Part shown: positions 52,426 to 60,113 of the stretch, piece after piece
Layout: every line of letters begins with the position of its first letter
Position numbering within the stretch: position 1 is the stretch's first letter
Source of the DNA: Phaeovulum sp.
Lineage (GTDB): Bacteria > Pseudomonadota > Alphaproteobacteria > Rhodobacterales > Rhodobacteraceae
NCBI RefSeq assembly: GCF_030684035.1
Contig: NZ_JAUXPI010000009.1
Location: forward strand, 1 to 64,000
Direction: 5' to 3'
DNA: 64,000 bases
Made by a program: the position numbers and the translations under genes
Notes under the pieces: model-generated
Told to the model about the DNA's origin: nothing
Database searches by the model: none
What the model saw: only the letters and a program-made list of their open reading frames with translations

Positions 52426-52935
52426 CTAGCGCGGCTCCTGGGGTATGGGAAGCGGGCGTGATGGCGGCGCGCCGGGGTCGCGCAGAATGGCGATCAGCCC
52501 AATGACGTAGCGCGCAACAAGGCCGACGCTGAACAGAATATAGATGATGAAAACCCACTTCATGCGGACCTGAAGCACGGCGCTGCGCTTGATCTTGTAG
52601 AAATCCACATAGTCCCAGGCGGCAGGCAGAGCACCTGCCACCGCGATGATGATCGACACCGCCGCCAGCATTGCAAAGATGCGCTGCCAGCGCGTCGGCG
52701 CTGCCTGATAGAGCAGATCGAATTTCACATGGTCTTCATCGCGCAGGCAAAAGGCCGCGCCCCAGAGCACCAGCCACAGCCAGAGCGTGGCGCTGACCTC
52801 CTGGGTCCAGCCGACTGGCAGGTTGAAGATATAGCGGGCGGCAATCTGCACGATGAACACCGAAAACAGGGTGGCAAGCATTGCTGCCGCCACCCCATCC
52901 GCCGTGTTTCGCAGCAGGCTTCTGAAGCGCTGCAT
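52426..52935 (-). CDS. TRAP transporter small permease (DctQ)
   Basis: A 169-residue DctQ protein with four hydrophobic segments. The pattern FIVQIAARYIFNLPVGWTQEVSATLWLWLVLWGAAF followed by DEDHVKFDLLY is characteristic. It sits between dctP (11-base gap) and dctM (adjacent). Confidence 0.88.
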   Translation of the reverse strand: MQRFRSLLRNTADGVAAAMLATLFSVFIVQIAARYIFNLPVGWTQEVSATLWLWLVLWGAAFCLRDEDHVKFDLLYQAAPTRWQRIFAMLAAVSIIIAVAGALPAAWDYVDFYKIKRSAVLQVRMKWVFIIYILFSVGLVARYVIGLIAILRDPGAPPSRPLPIPQEPR

Positions 52936-52946
52936 GCGGCCCGTCC

Positions 52947-53942
52947 TCAGTTGGCGGCGTTGATCGCGTCAACGATGCCCGCAGGCCACGAGGCTGCATA
53001 GGACGAGGCAAGATAGGCCGCCTGCACCTGGGTGCGGAAGGCCGCAACATCGGGCTCATACACTTTCAGGCCCTGATCCTTGAAGAACTGCACAAGGTCG
53101 TCTTCAAGTTTCAGCTGACGGCTGCGGCCAAGGGCGGCGGCGTCGTCAGCGGCTTTCTGGGTGATCGCCTGCTGCTCGGGGGTCATCTTGTTCCAGGAAT
53201 CTAGCGACAGCGCGAGGTAGTTGAGGTCAACCAGATGCGAGGTCAGCACGATCTGCTTGGTGACCTCGTAGAATTTCGAATCCTTCACCGTGGGCAGAGG
53301 GTTATCCTGCCCGTCGATGGCACCGGTTTGCAGCGCGGTGTAGATTTCGCCAAACGCGACCGGCACCGGGTTCGCCCCAAGCGCGGTGCCAAGGAACTGC
53401 CAGGCGTCGGTGCCCGGCATCCGCAGCTTGACGCCAGCCATGTCGGCGGGGGTCATGACCGTGCCTTCGGAGCGCAGGTTCAACTGGCGGCGGCCAAGAT
53501 ACATGATCGTCAGCAGCTTCACGCCAAGCTCTTTTTCCACTTTGGCCTTGAAGGGGTCCATCAGCGGGTCGTTGAACACCGCCACCTGGTGCGCCGCGTC
53601 GCGGTGCAGGTAGCCTGCGGTGAAAACCGAGAATTCGGGGAAGAACGACGCGAGCTCTTGCGCCGAAATGATCGCCATTTCGAGGTTGCCGCGGGCAATC
53701 GCTTCAAGCTCGGTCGCCTGCTTGAACAGCGTACCGTTGTAGTGCGCCTCATAATTGGCAAAGGCCGCGACGCCGGGGCCAAACACTTCGGCAAGCGCCA
53801 CCGTGCGCTGGTCGGTCTCGGTGGCGACCGTGGACATGCGCAGCTGGATCTTGTCCTGTGCGGCCGCGATGCCTGCCGCGAGAATCATGGTAGCGGCCGC
53901 CGTTGCGCCAAGTACCGCGCGGCGGGTAATCGAATAAGTCAT
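52947..53942 (-). CDS. TRAP transporter substrate-binding protein (DctP family)
   Basis: A 331-residue receptor. The N terminus is Tat-like (ITRRAVLGATAAATMILAAG, cleavage near AAAQ), and the body has LRMSTVATETDQRTVALAEV, the signature LKLRMPGT-like GVKLRMPGTDAWQFLG, and TALQTGAIDGQDNPL, common to DctP receptors. ATG 53942 has GGGAGGA upstream. It is the first gene of the dctP-dctQ-dctM-aroE operon, transcribed divergently from aroQ. Confidence 0.9.
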   Translation of the reverse strand: MTYSITRRAVLGATAAATMILAAGIAAAQDKIQLRMSTVATETDQRTVALAEVFGPGVAAFANYEAHYNGTLFKQATELEAIARGNLEMAIISAQELASFFPEFSVFTAGYLHRDAAHQVAVFNDPLMDPFKAKVEKELGVKLLTIMYLGRRQLNLRSEGTVMTPADMAGVKLRMPGTDAWQFLGTALGANPVPVAFGEIYTALQTGAIDGQDNPLPTVKDSKFYEVTKQIVLTSHLVDLNYLALSLDSWNKMTPEQQAITQKAADDAAALGRSRQLKLEDDLVQFFKDQGLKVYEPDVAAFRTQVQAAYLASSYAASWPAGIVDAINAAN

Positions 53943-54021
53943 GGCTGGTCCTCCCATTGCCGGACAGATTCCCCCTCAGGGGCAATGCGACCCTGAGGTT
54001 CGCAGGTTCTGGGCCGCCTGT

Positions 54022-54036
54022 CCAGAAAATATCTGG
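54022..54036. promoter_or_regulatory. Inverted repeat between the TRAP operon and aroQ
   Basis: CCAGA-AAATA-TCTGG is a perfect 5-5-5 inverted repeat in the divergent control region, about 80 bases from the dctP start. It could be an operator for one of the nearby GntR-type regulators. Symmetry and position are the only evidence. Confidence 0.3.
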
Positions 54037-54229
54037 CGATAGCTGTTTTCATCCACGCTATACAGGATGCGAAGATGTTCGCTTAATAATCAATTATCCA
54101 GTTTCCCTATGGCGGTTTTTCGCGTAGAAACCTGCGGCGAAGCTGTCGATTCACAGGTAGAGTTGGCGCATGCGCCAGATTGCGAAGGATGCCACAGCCA
54201 GAGGCGCGCAGCATCAAGGGGGAACGACG

Positions 54230-54673
54230 ATGAGCAAGACCATCTACATTCTGAACGGGCCAAACCTGAACCTTCTCGGCCAGCGCCAGCCCGAAATCTA
54301 TGGCCGCGAAACCCTGGCCGATGTCGAGGCAGATTGCCGCAAACTGGCAGAGGGGCTCGGGTTCGGGCTGAAACTGTTCCAGTCCAACCACGAAGGTGTG
54401 GTGATCGACACCATCCACGAGGCGCGCAAATCGGCCTGCGGCATCGTCATCAACCCTGGTGCCTTCACCCACACTTCGGTTGCCATTCTCGATGCGCTCA
54501 ACGCTTTCGACGGGCCGGTGATCGAGGTGCATATCTCGAACGTGCACAAGCGCGAATCCTTCCGCCACCATTCCTATGTGTCGCTGCGCGCCGAGGGCGT
54601 GATCGCCGGGCTCGGCACCGAGGGCTATCAGGCCGCCGTGCGCCGCATCGCGCAGCTTGCAGCCAAGACATGA
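54230..54673 (+). CDS. aroQ: 3-dehydroquinate dehydratase, type II
   Basis: A 147-residue type II dehydroquinase. It has [17 protein letters not shown] (catalytic Arg and Tyr), [17 protein letters not shown] (catalytic His) and [21 protein letters not shown] 54230 has AAGGGGGAA upstream. It interconverts 3-dehydroquinate and 3-dehydroshikimate. Its position with a TRAP importer and shikimate/quinate dehydrogenase makes a degradative role plausible. It overlaps the following dehydrogenase by ATGA. Confidence 0.93.
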   Translation: MSKTIYILNGPNLNLLGQRQPEIYGRETLADVEADCRKLAEGLGFGLKLFQSNHEGVVIDTIHEARKSACGIVINPGAFTHTSVAILDALNAFDGPVIEVHISNVHKRESFRHHSYVSLRAEGVIAGLGTEGYQAAVRRIAQLAAKT

Positions 54674-55707
54674 CCACCGCTCGCATTGCCATCGCGGGGG
54701 CCGGGCTGATCGGCAAGCGCCATGCGCAGGCAATGGCGCAAGCGGCAGGCGCAAGCCTTGCCGCGATCATCGACCCGCTGCCCGCCGCCGCCGGTTTTGC
54801 GGCGGCCGAGGGTGTGCCGTATTTCCCGACGCTCGGGGCGATGCTGGCGGCGGGGGGGGCCGATGGCGTCATCCTTGCCACGCCGAATGCGCAGCATGTG
54901 GAAGGCGGCCTGGCCTGCCTGCGCGCGGGCCTGCCGGTGCTGGTGGAAAAGCCGCTCGCCACCGATGTTGCGGCGGCGCGGGTGCTGGTTGAGGCCGCCG
55001 AGGCGGCCGGCGTGCCGCTGGCTGTCGGCCACCACCGCCGCCACAACCCGCTGATCGCTGCCGCCAAGGCGATGATCGCGGGCGGCGAAATCGGCACGGT
55101 GGTTTCGGTCCATTCGATGTTCTGGCTCTTCAAGCCCGACGACTATTTCGATGTTGCCTGGCGGCGCGAACCCGGTGCCGGGCCGGTATTCATCAACCTC
55201 ATCCACGATGTCGATCTGTTGCGGTATCTGGTCGGCGAAATCACTGCCGTGCAGGCCGCGCAATCAAGCGCCGTGCGCGGCAACCGGGTAGAAGAAACCG
55301 CTGTTCTGACACTCGAATTCGCCAATGGCGCGCTTGGCACCGCCAATGTTTCCGACACCATTCCCGCGCCTTGGTCGTGGGAGTTGACCAGTGGCGAAAA
55401 CCCCGCCTATCCGCAGAGCTCCGAGGCCTGCTACCTGATTGGCGGCACCCATGGCGCGCTGGAATTGCCTGCGGGCAGGCTCTGGCACAACGCGGGCAAA
55501 CGCGGCTGGTGGGAGCCGCTTTCGGCCCGCATCGGCCCGCGGCCGTCGGGCGACCCGCTGGTGTTGCAGATTGAACAATTCGCCCGGGTCATTACCGCTG
55601 CCGAGGCACCGCTGGTTCCCGGGCGCGAAGGGCTGAAAACGCTGGCGGTGATCGAAGCCGTCAAAACCTCCGCCCGCGAGGGGTGCCGGATAATAGTGCA
55701 GAACTGA
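54670..55707 (+). CDS. Gfo/Idh/MocA-family NAD(P)-dependent oxidoreductase
   Basis: A 345-residue protein. The N-terminal Rossmann motif is [17 protein letters not shown] (residues about 5-21), and the catalytic [11 protein letters not shown] follows with the HHRRHNPLI substrate loop and HDVDLLRYL. These enzymes oxidise or reduce polyols, inositols and cyclic acids. In this operon it may act on a quinate/shikimate-like intermediate. It overlaps aroQ by ATGA and precedes an aldolase gene by 18 bases. Confidence 0.88.
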   Translation: MTTARIAIAGAGLIGKRHAQAMAQAAGASLAAIIDPLPAAAGFAAAEGVPYFPTLGAMLAAGGADGVILATPNAQHVEGGLACLRAGLPVLVEKPLATDVAAARVLVEAAEAAGVPLAVGHHRRHNPLIAAAKAMIAGGEIGTVVSVHSMFWLFKPDDYFDVAWRREPGAGPVFINLIHDVDLLRYLVGEITAVQAAQSSAVRGNRVEETAVLTLEFANGALGTANVSDTIPAPWSWELTSGENPAYPQSSEACYLIGGTHGALELPAGRLWHNAGKRGWWEPLSARIGPRPSGDPLVLQIEQFARVITAAEAPLVPGREGLKTLAVIEAVKTSAREGCRIIVQN

Positions 55708-55725
55708 CATCAGGGAGAGACGCAG

Positions 55726-56490
55726 ATGGATTTGCCCAAGAACCACTTCAAGGCCGGGCTGGCCGCAGGCCGACAGCAGATCGGCATCTGGGTTACGATC
55801 GCCGGTTCCGGTCATGCCGAATCAATCGCCGGATGCGGCTTTGACTGGATGCTGATCGACACCGAACATTCGGTGATGGATCTGGCGACCGTGCAGGCCA
55901 TGCTGCAAGCGGCAGCGCCCTATGCCACGCAGGTGCTGGTGCGGCCCGGCTCGCTCGACCTCGTGGAGATCAAGCGGCTACTCGACATCGGCGCGCAGAC
56001 GATCCTCGTGCCTTATGTGCAAAGTGCCGAGGAAGCCGCGCGCGCGGTGCAGGCAGTGCGCTACCCTCCGCATGGGGTGCGCGGTGTCGCGGGCATCACC
56101 CGTGCCAGCCGCTACGGCGCGATACCTGATTACAACGCCCGCGCCAATGCCGAGGTCTGCCTGCTGGTGCAGGTCGAAACCGCCGCAACCCTGCCCCATA
56201 TCGAGGCGATCTGCGCGGTCGAGGGGGTGGATGGCGTGTTCATCGGCCCTGCCGACCTTGCCGCCTCGATGGGCCATCCCGGCAACCCCGGCCACCCTGA
56301 GGTGAAGGCCGCGGTGCTCGACGCCGTGCGGCGCATCCGCAAGGCTGGCAAACCCGCGGGCATCCTGTCGCTCGACCCGTCGCTGCTTACCGAAGCGATG
56401 GCGGCGGGCACGCTTTTTACCGCGGTCGATGTCGATCAGGCAATCATGCTGCGCGGTGCCCGCGATCTGGCCAAGAAGTGGAAGACCTGA
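55726..56490 (+). CDS. HpcH/HpaI-family class II pyruvate aldolase
   Basis: A 254-residue aldolase of the HpaI/RhmA/GarL group. The conserved segments are GFDWMLIDTEHS, VRPGSLDLVEIKRLLDIGAQTILVPYVQSAEEA, RYPPHGVRG, VCLLVQVETAATL (metal ligand Glu) and GVFIGPADLAASMG (metal Asp). It cleaves 4-hydroxy-2-oxo acids into pyruvate and an aldehyde. It follows the MocA-type gene by 18 bases with GGGAGAGA as ribosome-binding site. Confidence 0.92.
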   Translation: MDLPKNHFKAGLAAGRQQIGIWVTIAGSGHAESIAGCGFDWMLIDTEHSVMDLATVQAMLQAAAPYATQVLVRPGSLDLVEIKRLLDIGAQTILVPYVQSAEEAARAVQAVRYPPHGVRGVAGITRASRYGAIPDYNARANAEVCLLVQVETAATLPHIEAICAVEGVDGVFIGPADLAASMGHPGNPGHPEVKAAVLDAVRRIRKAGKPAGILSLDPSLLTEAMAAGTLFTAVDVDQAIMLRGARDLAKKWKT

Positions 56491-56539
56491 CCCGGCACCA
56501 CCCTGACTGCGCCACATCTGCGCCCCGCCGGGGGCGCTG

Positions 56540-57466
56540 ATGCTGGCGGTATTTGCGCTGACGCTGCCGATTTACCTCATGATTGCGCTTGGCTTTTCCG
56601 TTGCCAAACTGGGCTATGTCGCGGTTTCCGACATGCGCGCCATCGGCCGCGTGGTGCTGCGCGTGGCGATGCCCGCGCTGATCTTTCTGGCGCTGGCCCG
56701 CGCGCCGCTGGCCGAAACCCTGCGCTGGGATTTCATCGCGGGCTACGCGGCGGGCTCGCTGGCGGTCTTTGCAGCGGGCTTTGCGCTGGCGCGCGGGCCG
56801 CTGCGCCGGCCGATGCCGCAAGCCGCGCTCGAGGCGCTGGGCATGTCATGCTCCAACTCGGCCTATCTCGGCATGCCGGTGGCGGCACTTCTGGTAGGTG
56901 ATGTGGCGCTGCGGGCGTTTGCCATGGCGATGCTGGTGGAAAACATCCTGATCATGCCGCTGGCGGTGACGCTGGCCGAAGCATCGGGCGGCGGCGGGCG
57001 GCTGGCGGCGCTGCGCCGAACGCTTGCGGGCATGGTGCAAAACCCGCTGCTGATCGCGGTGCTGGTGGGGGTCGCCGCCTCGGTCACCGGCTTCGTGCTG
57101 CCCGACGCGGTGCTGAAGGTGCTGGGCATGCTTGCCCCGGTCGCGGCACCGGTGGCGCTTTTGGTGATCGGCTCGGCGGTCGCGGACCTGCCGCCATCGG
57201 GCATCGGAGGCGCGGCGGTGGCGCGGGTGGTGTTCGGCAAGCTGGTGTTGCACCCGGCGGCGGTGCTTGCCGGGCTCTATCTGCTCGGCCCCTCGCCGCC
57301 CGCGCTCCTCACCTCGGGCGTGCTTATCGCCTCGGTGCCGATGCTCTCGATCTATGCGCTCTTTGGCCTGCGCTGGGGCAACGAGGCGATGGCCGCCACC
57401 GCGCTTATCGTCGCCACGGTGGTTTCCTTCTTTACCGTCTCCGCGCTGCTGGCGCTCATGGGTTAG
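56540..57466 (+). CDS. AEC-family transporter (auxin-efflux-carrier type)
   Basis: A 308-residue membrane protein with about eight to ten hydrophobic segments. It begins FALTLPIYLMIALGFSVAKLGYV and contains the conserved NSAYLGMPVAALLVG and later PVALLVIGSAVADLPPS. AEC proteins move organic acids. It follows the aldolase by 49 bases and may export or import the operon's acid. No T-run terminator was seen after it. Confidence 0.85.
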   Translation: MLAVFALTLPIYLMIALGFSVAKLGYVAVSDMRAIGRVVLRVAMPALIFLALARAPLAETLRWDFIAGYAAGSLAVFAAGFALARGPLRRPMPQAALEALGMSCSNSAYLGMPVAALLVGDVALRAFAMAMLVENILIMPLAVTLAEASGGGGRLAALRRTLAGMVQNPLLIAVLVGVAASVTGFVLPDAVLKVLGMLAPVAAPVALLVIGSAVADLPPSGIGGAAVARVVFGKLVLHPAAVLAGLYLLGPSPPALLTSGVLIASVPMLSIYALFGLRWGNEAMAATALIVATVVSFFTVSALLALMG

Positions 57467-58153
57467 GCCGGTTCATTGAAATTATGCTCGAAATTGGCCC
57501 GAATCTTTGCATTCGCAGTGGTGAAAAGTCTGACAAATGCAACCAGAGCACAACGACCCCGCGCCCTGATCGGCCACCGATTCCACCCGCAACGCCACGC
57601 CAGCCAGAAAACCGCGGCCTGACCCGAAATGGAACGCCATGGCCTTTGACCGCCGCGCCGCCATTGACGAGTTGGCAACCGATCTTTCTGTCGCCTGGAA
57701 TGGCGGGCCGCGGGTTCCGTCGCCCGGCCCCGCGCCTGCACCGCAAACACCGCCCGGCATCCGCGCCGCACCCCCCGTGCTGCGCTGATATATGTGGTGA
57801 ACCACCCCGCCGCGCGTGGCATCAGGATTTGGGTCGGCATGGCCGTTAGCGTGGGTGCGCACTCCGCTTCCCTGCCAACGCCCGCAGGTCCGTGTCCTTG
57901 CGCTGATCTTGGAACGCTTGGCAGCATCGCCCCTGCGGCTGCCTGATTGCCCGCCGCAGCGGACCGATTGTCGCGGCAGCGCCGATAGACCGGTGCACGG
58001 CCTCTGAGCAGTTGCCCGTGCCGCTGACCCATGCAATTGTCGGAACGGGCCGCGGTCATGGTGGCCACAGGCAATCGGGGTGACGGATCGCAATCCGACC
58101 CGAACCCCGCCGGGTGCCATCCAGGTGCCCGGACAGACAGGAGGGTTTGACGG
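57467..58153. other. 687-base stretch with little support for genes
   Basis: Between the AEC transporter and the EF-G-like gene. The first 70 bases are AT-richer than the surroundings and could hold promoter or operator sites. The open frames seen on the minus strand extend into the EF-G-like gene and look like shadows. One small plus-strand frame (57639-57788) is listed separately with low confidence. No tRNA, repeat or terminator was recognised. Confidence 0.6.
57639..57788 (+). CDS. Possible small protein (49 residues), low confidence
   Basis: ATG at 57639 opens a 49-residue frame (MAFDRRAAIDELATDLSVAW, then a Pro/Ala-rich tail). Codon use looks like that of neighbouring genes and a weak GGAA lies four bases upstream of the ATG, but there is no conserved motif and no clear promoter. 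Confidence 0.25.
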   Translation: MAFDRRAAIDELATDLSVAWNGGPRVPSPGPAPAPQTPPGIRAAPPVLR

Positions 58154-60085
58154 ATGCGATGCTTTACAGTTCTTGGGCCATCCCAATCGGGCAAGACAAC
58201 GCTCGTACGGGCACTGAGCCAGCTTGAGGGCGCGACCCCGCGCACGGAAACTGCCGGCAACCTCGCACTGACCCGCTTCACATTTCTGAACGAACCCTGG
58301 TGCGCGCTCGATGTCGCGGGCGGTGCCGAACCCTCGGGCACCACCGGCAGCGCGCTTGCCGCCAGCGATGCGGTCATTCTGTGCGTGCCATCCGACCCCG
58401 CGGCGGCGGTGCTCGCCGCGCCCTATCTGCGCGTCATCGAGGCCTCTGGCACGCCCTGCCTGATCTTCATCAACAAGATGGATACGCCGCAGGGCCGCGT
58501 GCATGACATCGTTTCATCGCTACAGGGGTATTCGCAGCACACCCTCGTTCTGCGCCAGATCCCGATCCGCGAAGGCGGCATGGTGGTCGGCGCGATTGAC
58601 CTGATTTCGGAACGAGCCTGGCATTACCAGGAGGGCAAACCCTCGTTCATGATGGAAATTCCCGATTCGATGCGCGAGGTCGAGCATCAGGCCCGCGCCG
58701 AGTTGCTCGAACACCTGTCGGAATTCGATGACGGGTTGCTCGAGGAACTGATCGAAGACCGCGAGCCGCCGACCGGAGAGCTGTTCCAGACCGCCGCCCG
58801 CATCCTGCAAGACAACAAGCTGATCCCGGCCTATCTCGGTGCCGCAAGCCATGTGAACGGTGTCATGCGCCTGATGAAGGCGCTGCGCCACGAGGCCCCA
58901 TCGGTCGCCACGTTGCGCGCCCGCCTCAGCCCAACGGGCGAAGCGATCGCGGTGGGCTTTCATGCCGAATTCCAGAAGCACCTCGGCAAGGCGGTTTATC
59001 TGCGGGCGCTTGGCGATGGCGTGAAGGCAGGCACCACGCTTGCCGGTGGCAATGTCGGAAACCTGACCGAGTTTGGGGAAACTGGTGCTGCAACGCTGGC
59101 TGCGGGCAGCGTGGGGGTTGCGGTCAAGGCCGATCATCTGAATTCCGGGCGGCTCTTTACTGCCAGCAGCGCGGTTGAGTGCCCAGATTGGGTGCGCGGC
59201 CACCGCCCGATTCTGGCGCGGATCCTGCTGCCATCCAACGAGCGCGACGAGGCGCGCATGTCAACCGCATTGGCGCGGATGCAGGAAACCGACCTTGGCA
59301 TCGAAGTGGCGCAAGACGAAGATACCGGCCATTCTGTGTTGCGCGTGCAGGGGCCGTTGCATCTGCGCCGTATCCTTGCGTCGATCGCCGACGACTTCGA
59401 CGTGAAGGTGACCGACCAGATCCCCGGCACCAGCTACCGCGAAACCATTTCGCGTCAGGCCGAGGAACACTATCGCCACCGAAAGCAGTCGGGTGGCTCG
59501 GGGCAGTTTGCCGATGTGGTGCTGATCGTGCGCCCGCAGGAACGCGGCGCGGGCTTTGCCTTTGACGAGGTGGTAAAGGGCGGCGCGGTGCCGCGCAACT
59601 TCATCTCGTCGGTCGAAGAGGGCGCGCGCGACGCCACAAAATCGGGTCCGCTCGGATTTCCGGTGATCGACGTTGCGGTGACGCTGACCGATGGCAAGCA
59701 CCATGCCGTTGACAGTTCCGACCACGCCTTCCGCACCGCCGCCAAGATGGGTACGCGCGAGGCGCTGCAAAACGCCGGACCGGTGCTATTGCAGCCGATC
59801 GAGCGGATGGAAATTCACGCGCCGTCAGTGTTTTCGGGTGCCATCGTCTCGCTAATTTCGACGCTCAAGGGGCAGGTGCTCGGCTTCGAGCCGAACCCGG
59901 AGGCGCGCGGCTGGGATGTGACGCGGCTGCTGTTGCCCGGATCATCGCGCGATGATCTGATCCGGGGCCTCGGAACTGCCACGCAGGGCACCGGCTGGTT
60001 CGAGTCGAGCTTTGACCACTATCAGGAACTGCACGGCAAGGAAGCCGAGGCGATCTGCCGCGCGCACGCCAAGGAACACGCCTGA
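58154..60085 (+). CDS. Elongation-factor-G-like GTPase with altered nucleotide-binding motifs
   Basis: A 643-residue EF-G-shaped protein with all later domains (RARLSPTGEAIAVGFHAEFQ for domain II; LRRILASIADDFDVKVTDQI, then QFADVVLIVRPQERGAGF and SSDHAFRTAAKMGTREAL for domains III-V). In the G domain the P-loop is GPSQSGKTT (residues 8-16) instead of AHIDAGKTT, the G3 motif is DVAGG (53-57) instead of DTPGH, and only G4 NKMD (107-110) is standard. The catalytic His of G3 is missing. It is about 50 residues shorter than EF-G. It may be a paralogue with a special function rather than the main translocase. Confidence 0.85.
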   Translation: MRCFTVLGPSQSGKTTLVRALSQLEGATPRTETAGNLALTRFTFLNEPWCALDVAGGAEPSGTTGSALAASDAVILCVPSDPAAAVLAAPYLRVIEASGTPCLIFINKMDTPQGRVHDIVSSLQGYSQHTLVLRQIPIREGGMVVGAIDLISERAWHYQEGKPSFMMEIPDSMREVEHQARAELLEHLSEFDDGLLEELIEDREPPTGELFQTAARILQDNKLIPAYLGAASHVNGVMRLMKALRHEAPSVATLRARLSPTGEAIAVGFHAEFQKHLGKAVYLRALGDGVKAGTTLAGGNVGNLTEFGETGAATLAAGSVGVAVKADHLNSGRLFTASSAVECPDWVRGHRPILARILLPSNERDEARMSTALARMQETDLGIEVAQDEDTGHSVLRVQGPLHLRRILASIADDFDVKVTDQIPGTSYRETISRQAEEHYRHRKQSGGSGQFADVVLIVRPQERGAGFAFDEVVKGGAVPRNFISSVEEGARDATKSGPLGFPVIDVAVTLTDGKHHAVDSSDHAFRTAAKMGTREALQNAGPVLLQPIERMEIHAPSVFSGAIVSLISTLKGQVLGFEPNPEARGWDVTRLLLPGSSRDDLIRGLGTATQGTGWFESSFDHYQELHGKEAEAICRAHAKEHA

Positions 60086-60113
60086 GCCGCCCCGGAACCG
60101 CCCGTGCGCCCGT

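Noticed and set aside
57482-58504. Minus-strand 340-residue frame covering the gap before the EF-G-like gene
   Set aside because: Its N-terminal part is antisense to the conserved G domain and the rest shows no family motifs, so it was not annotated.
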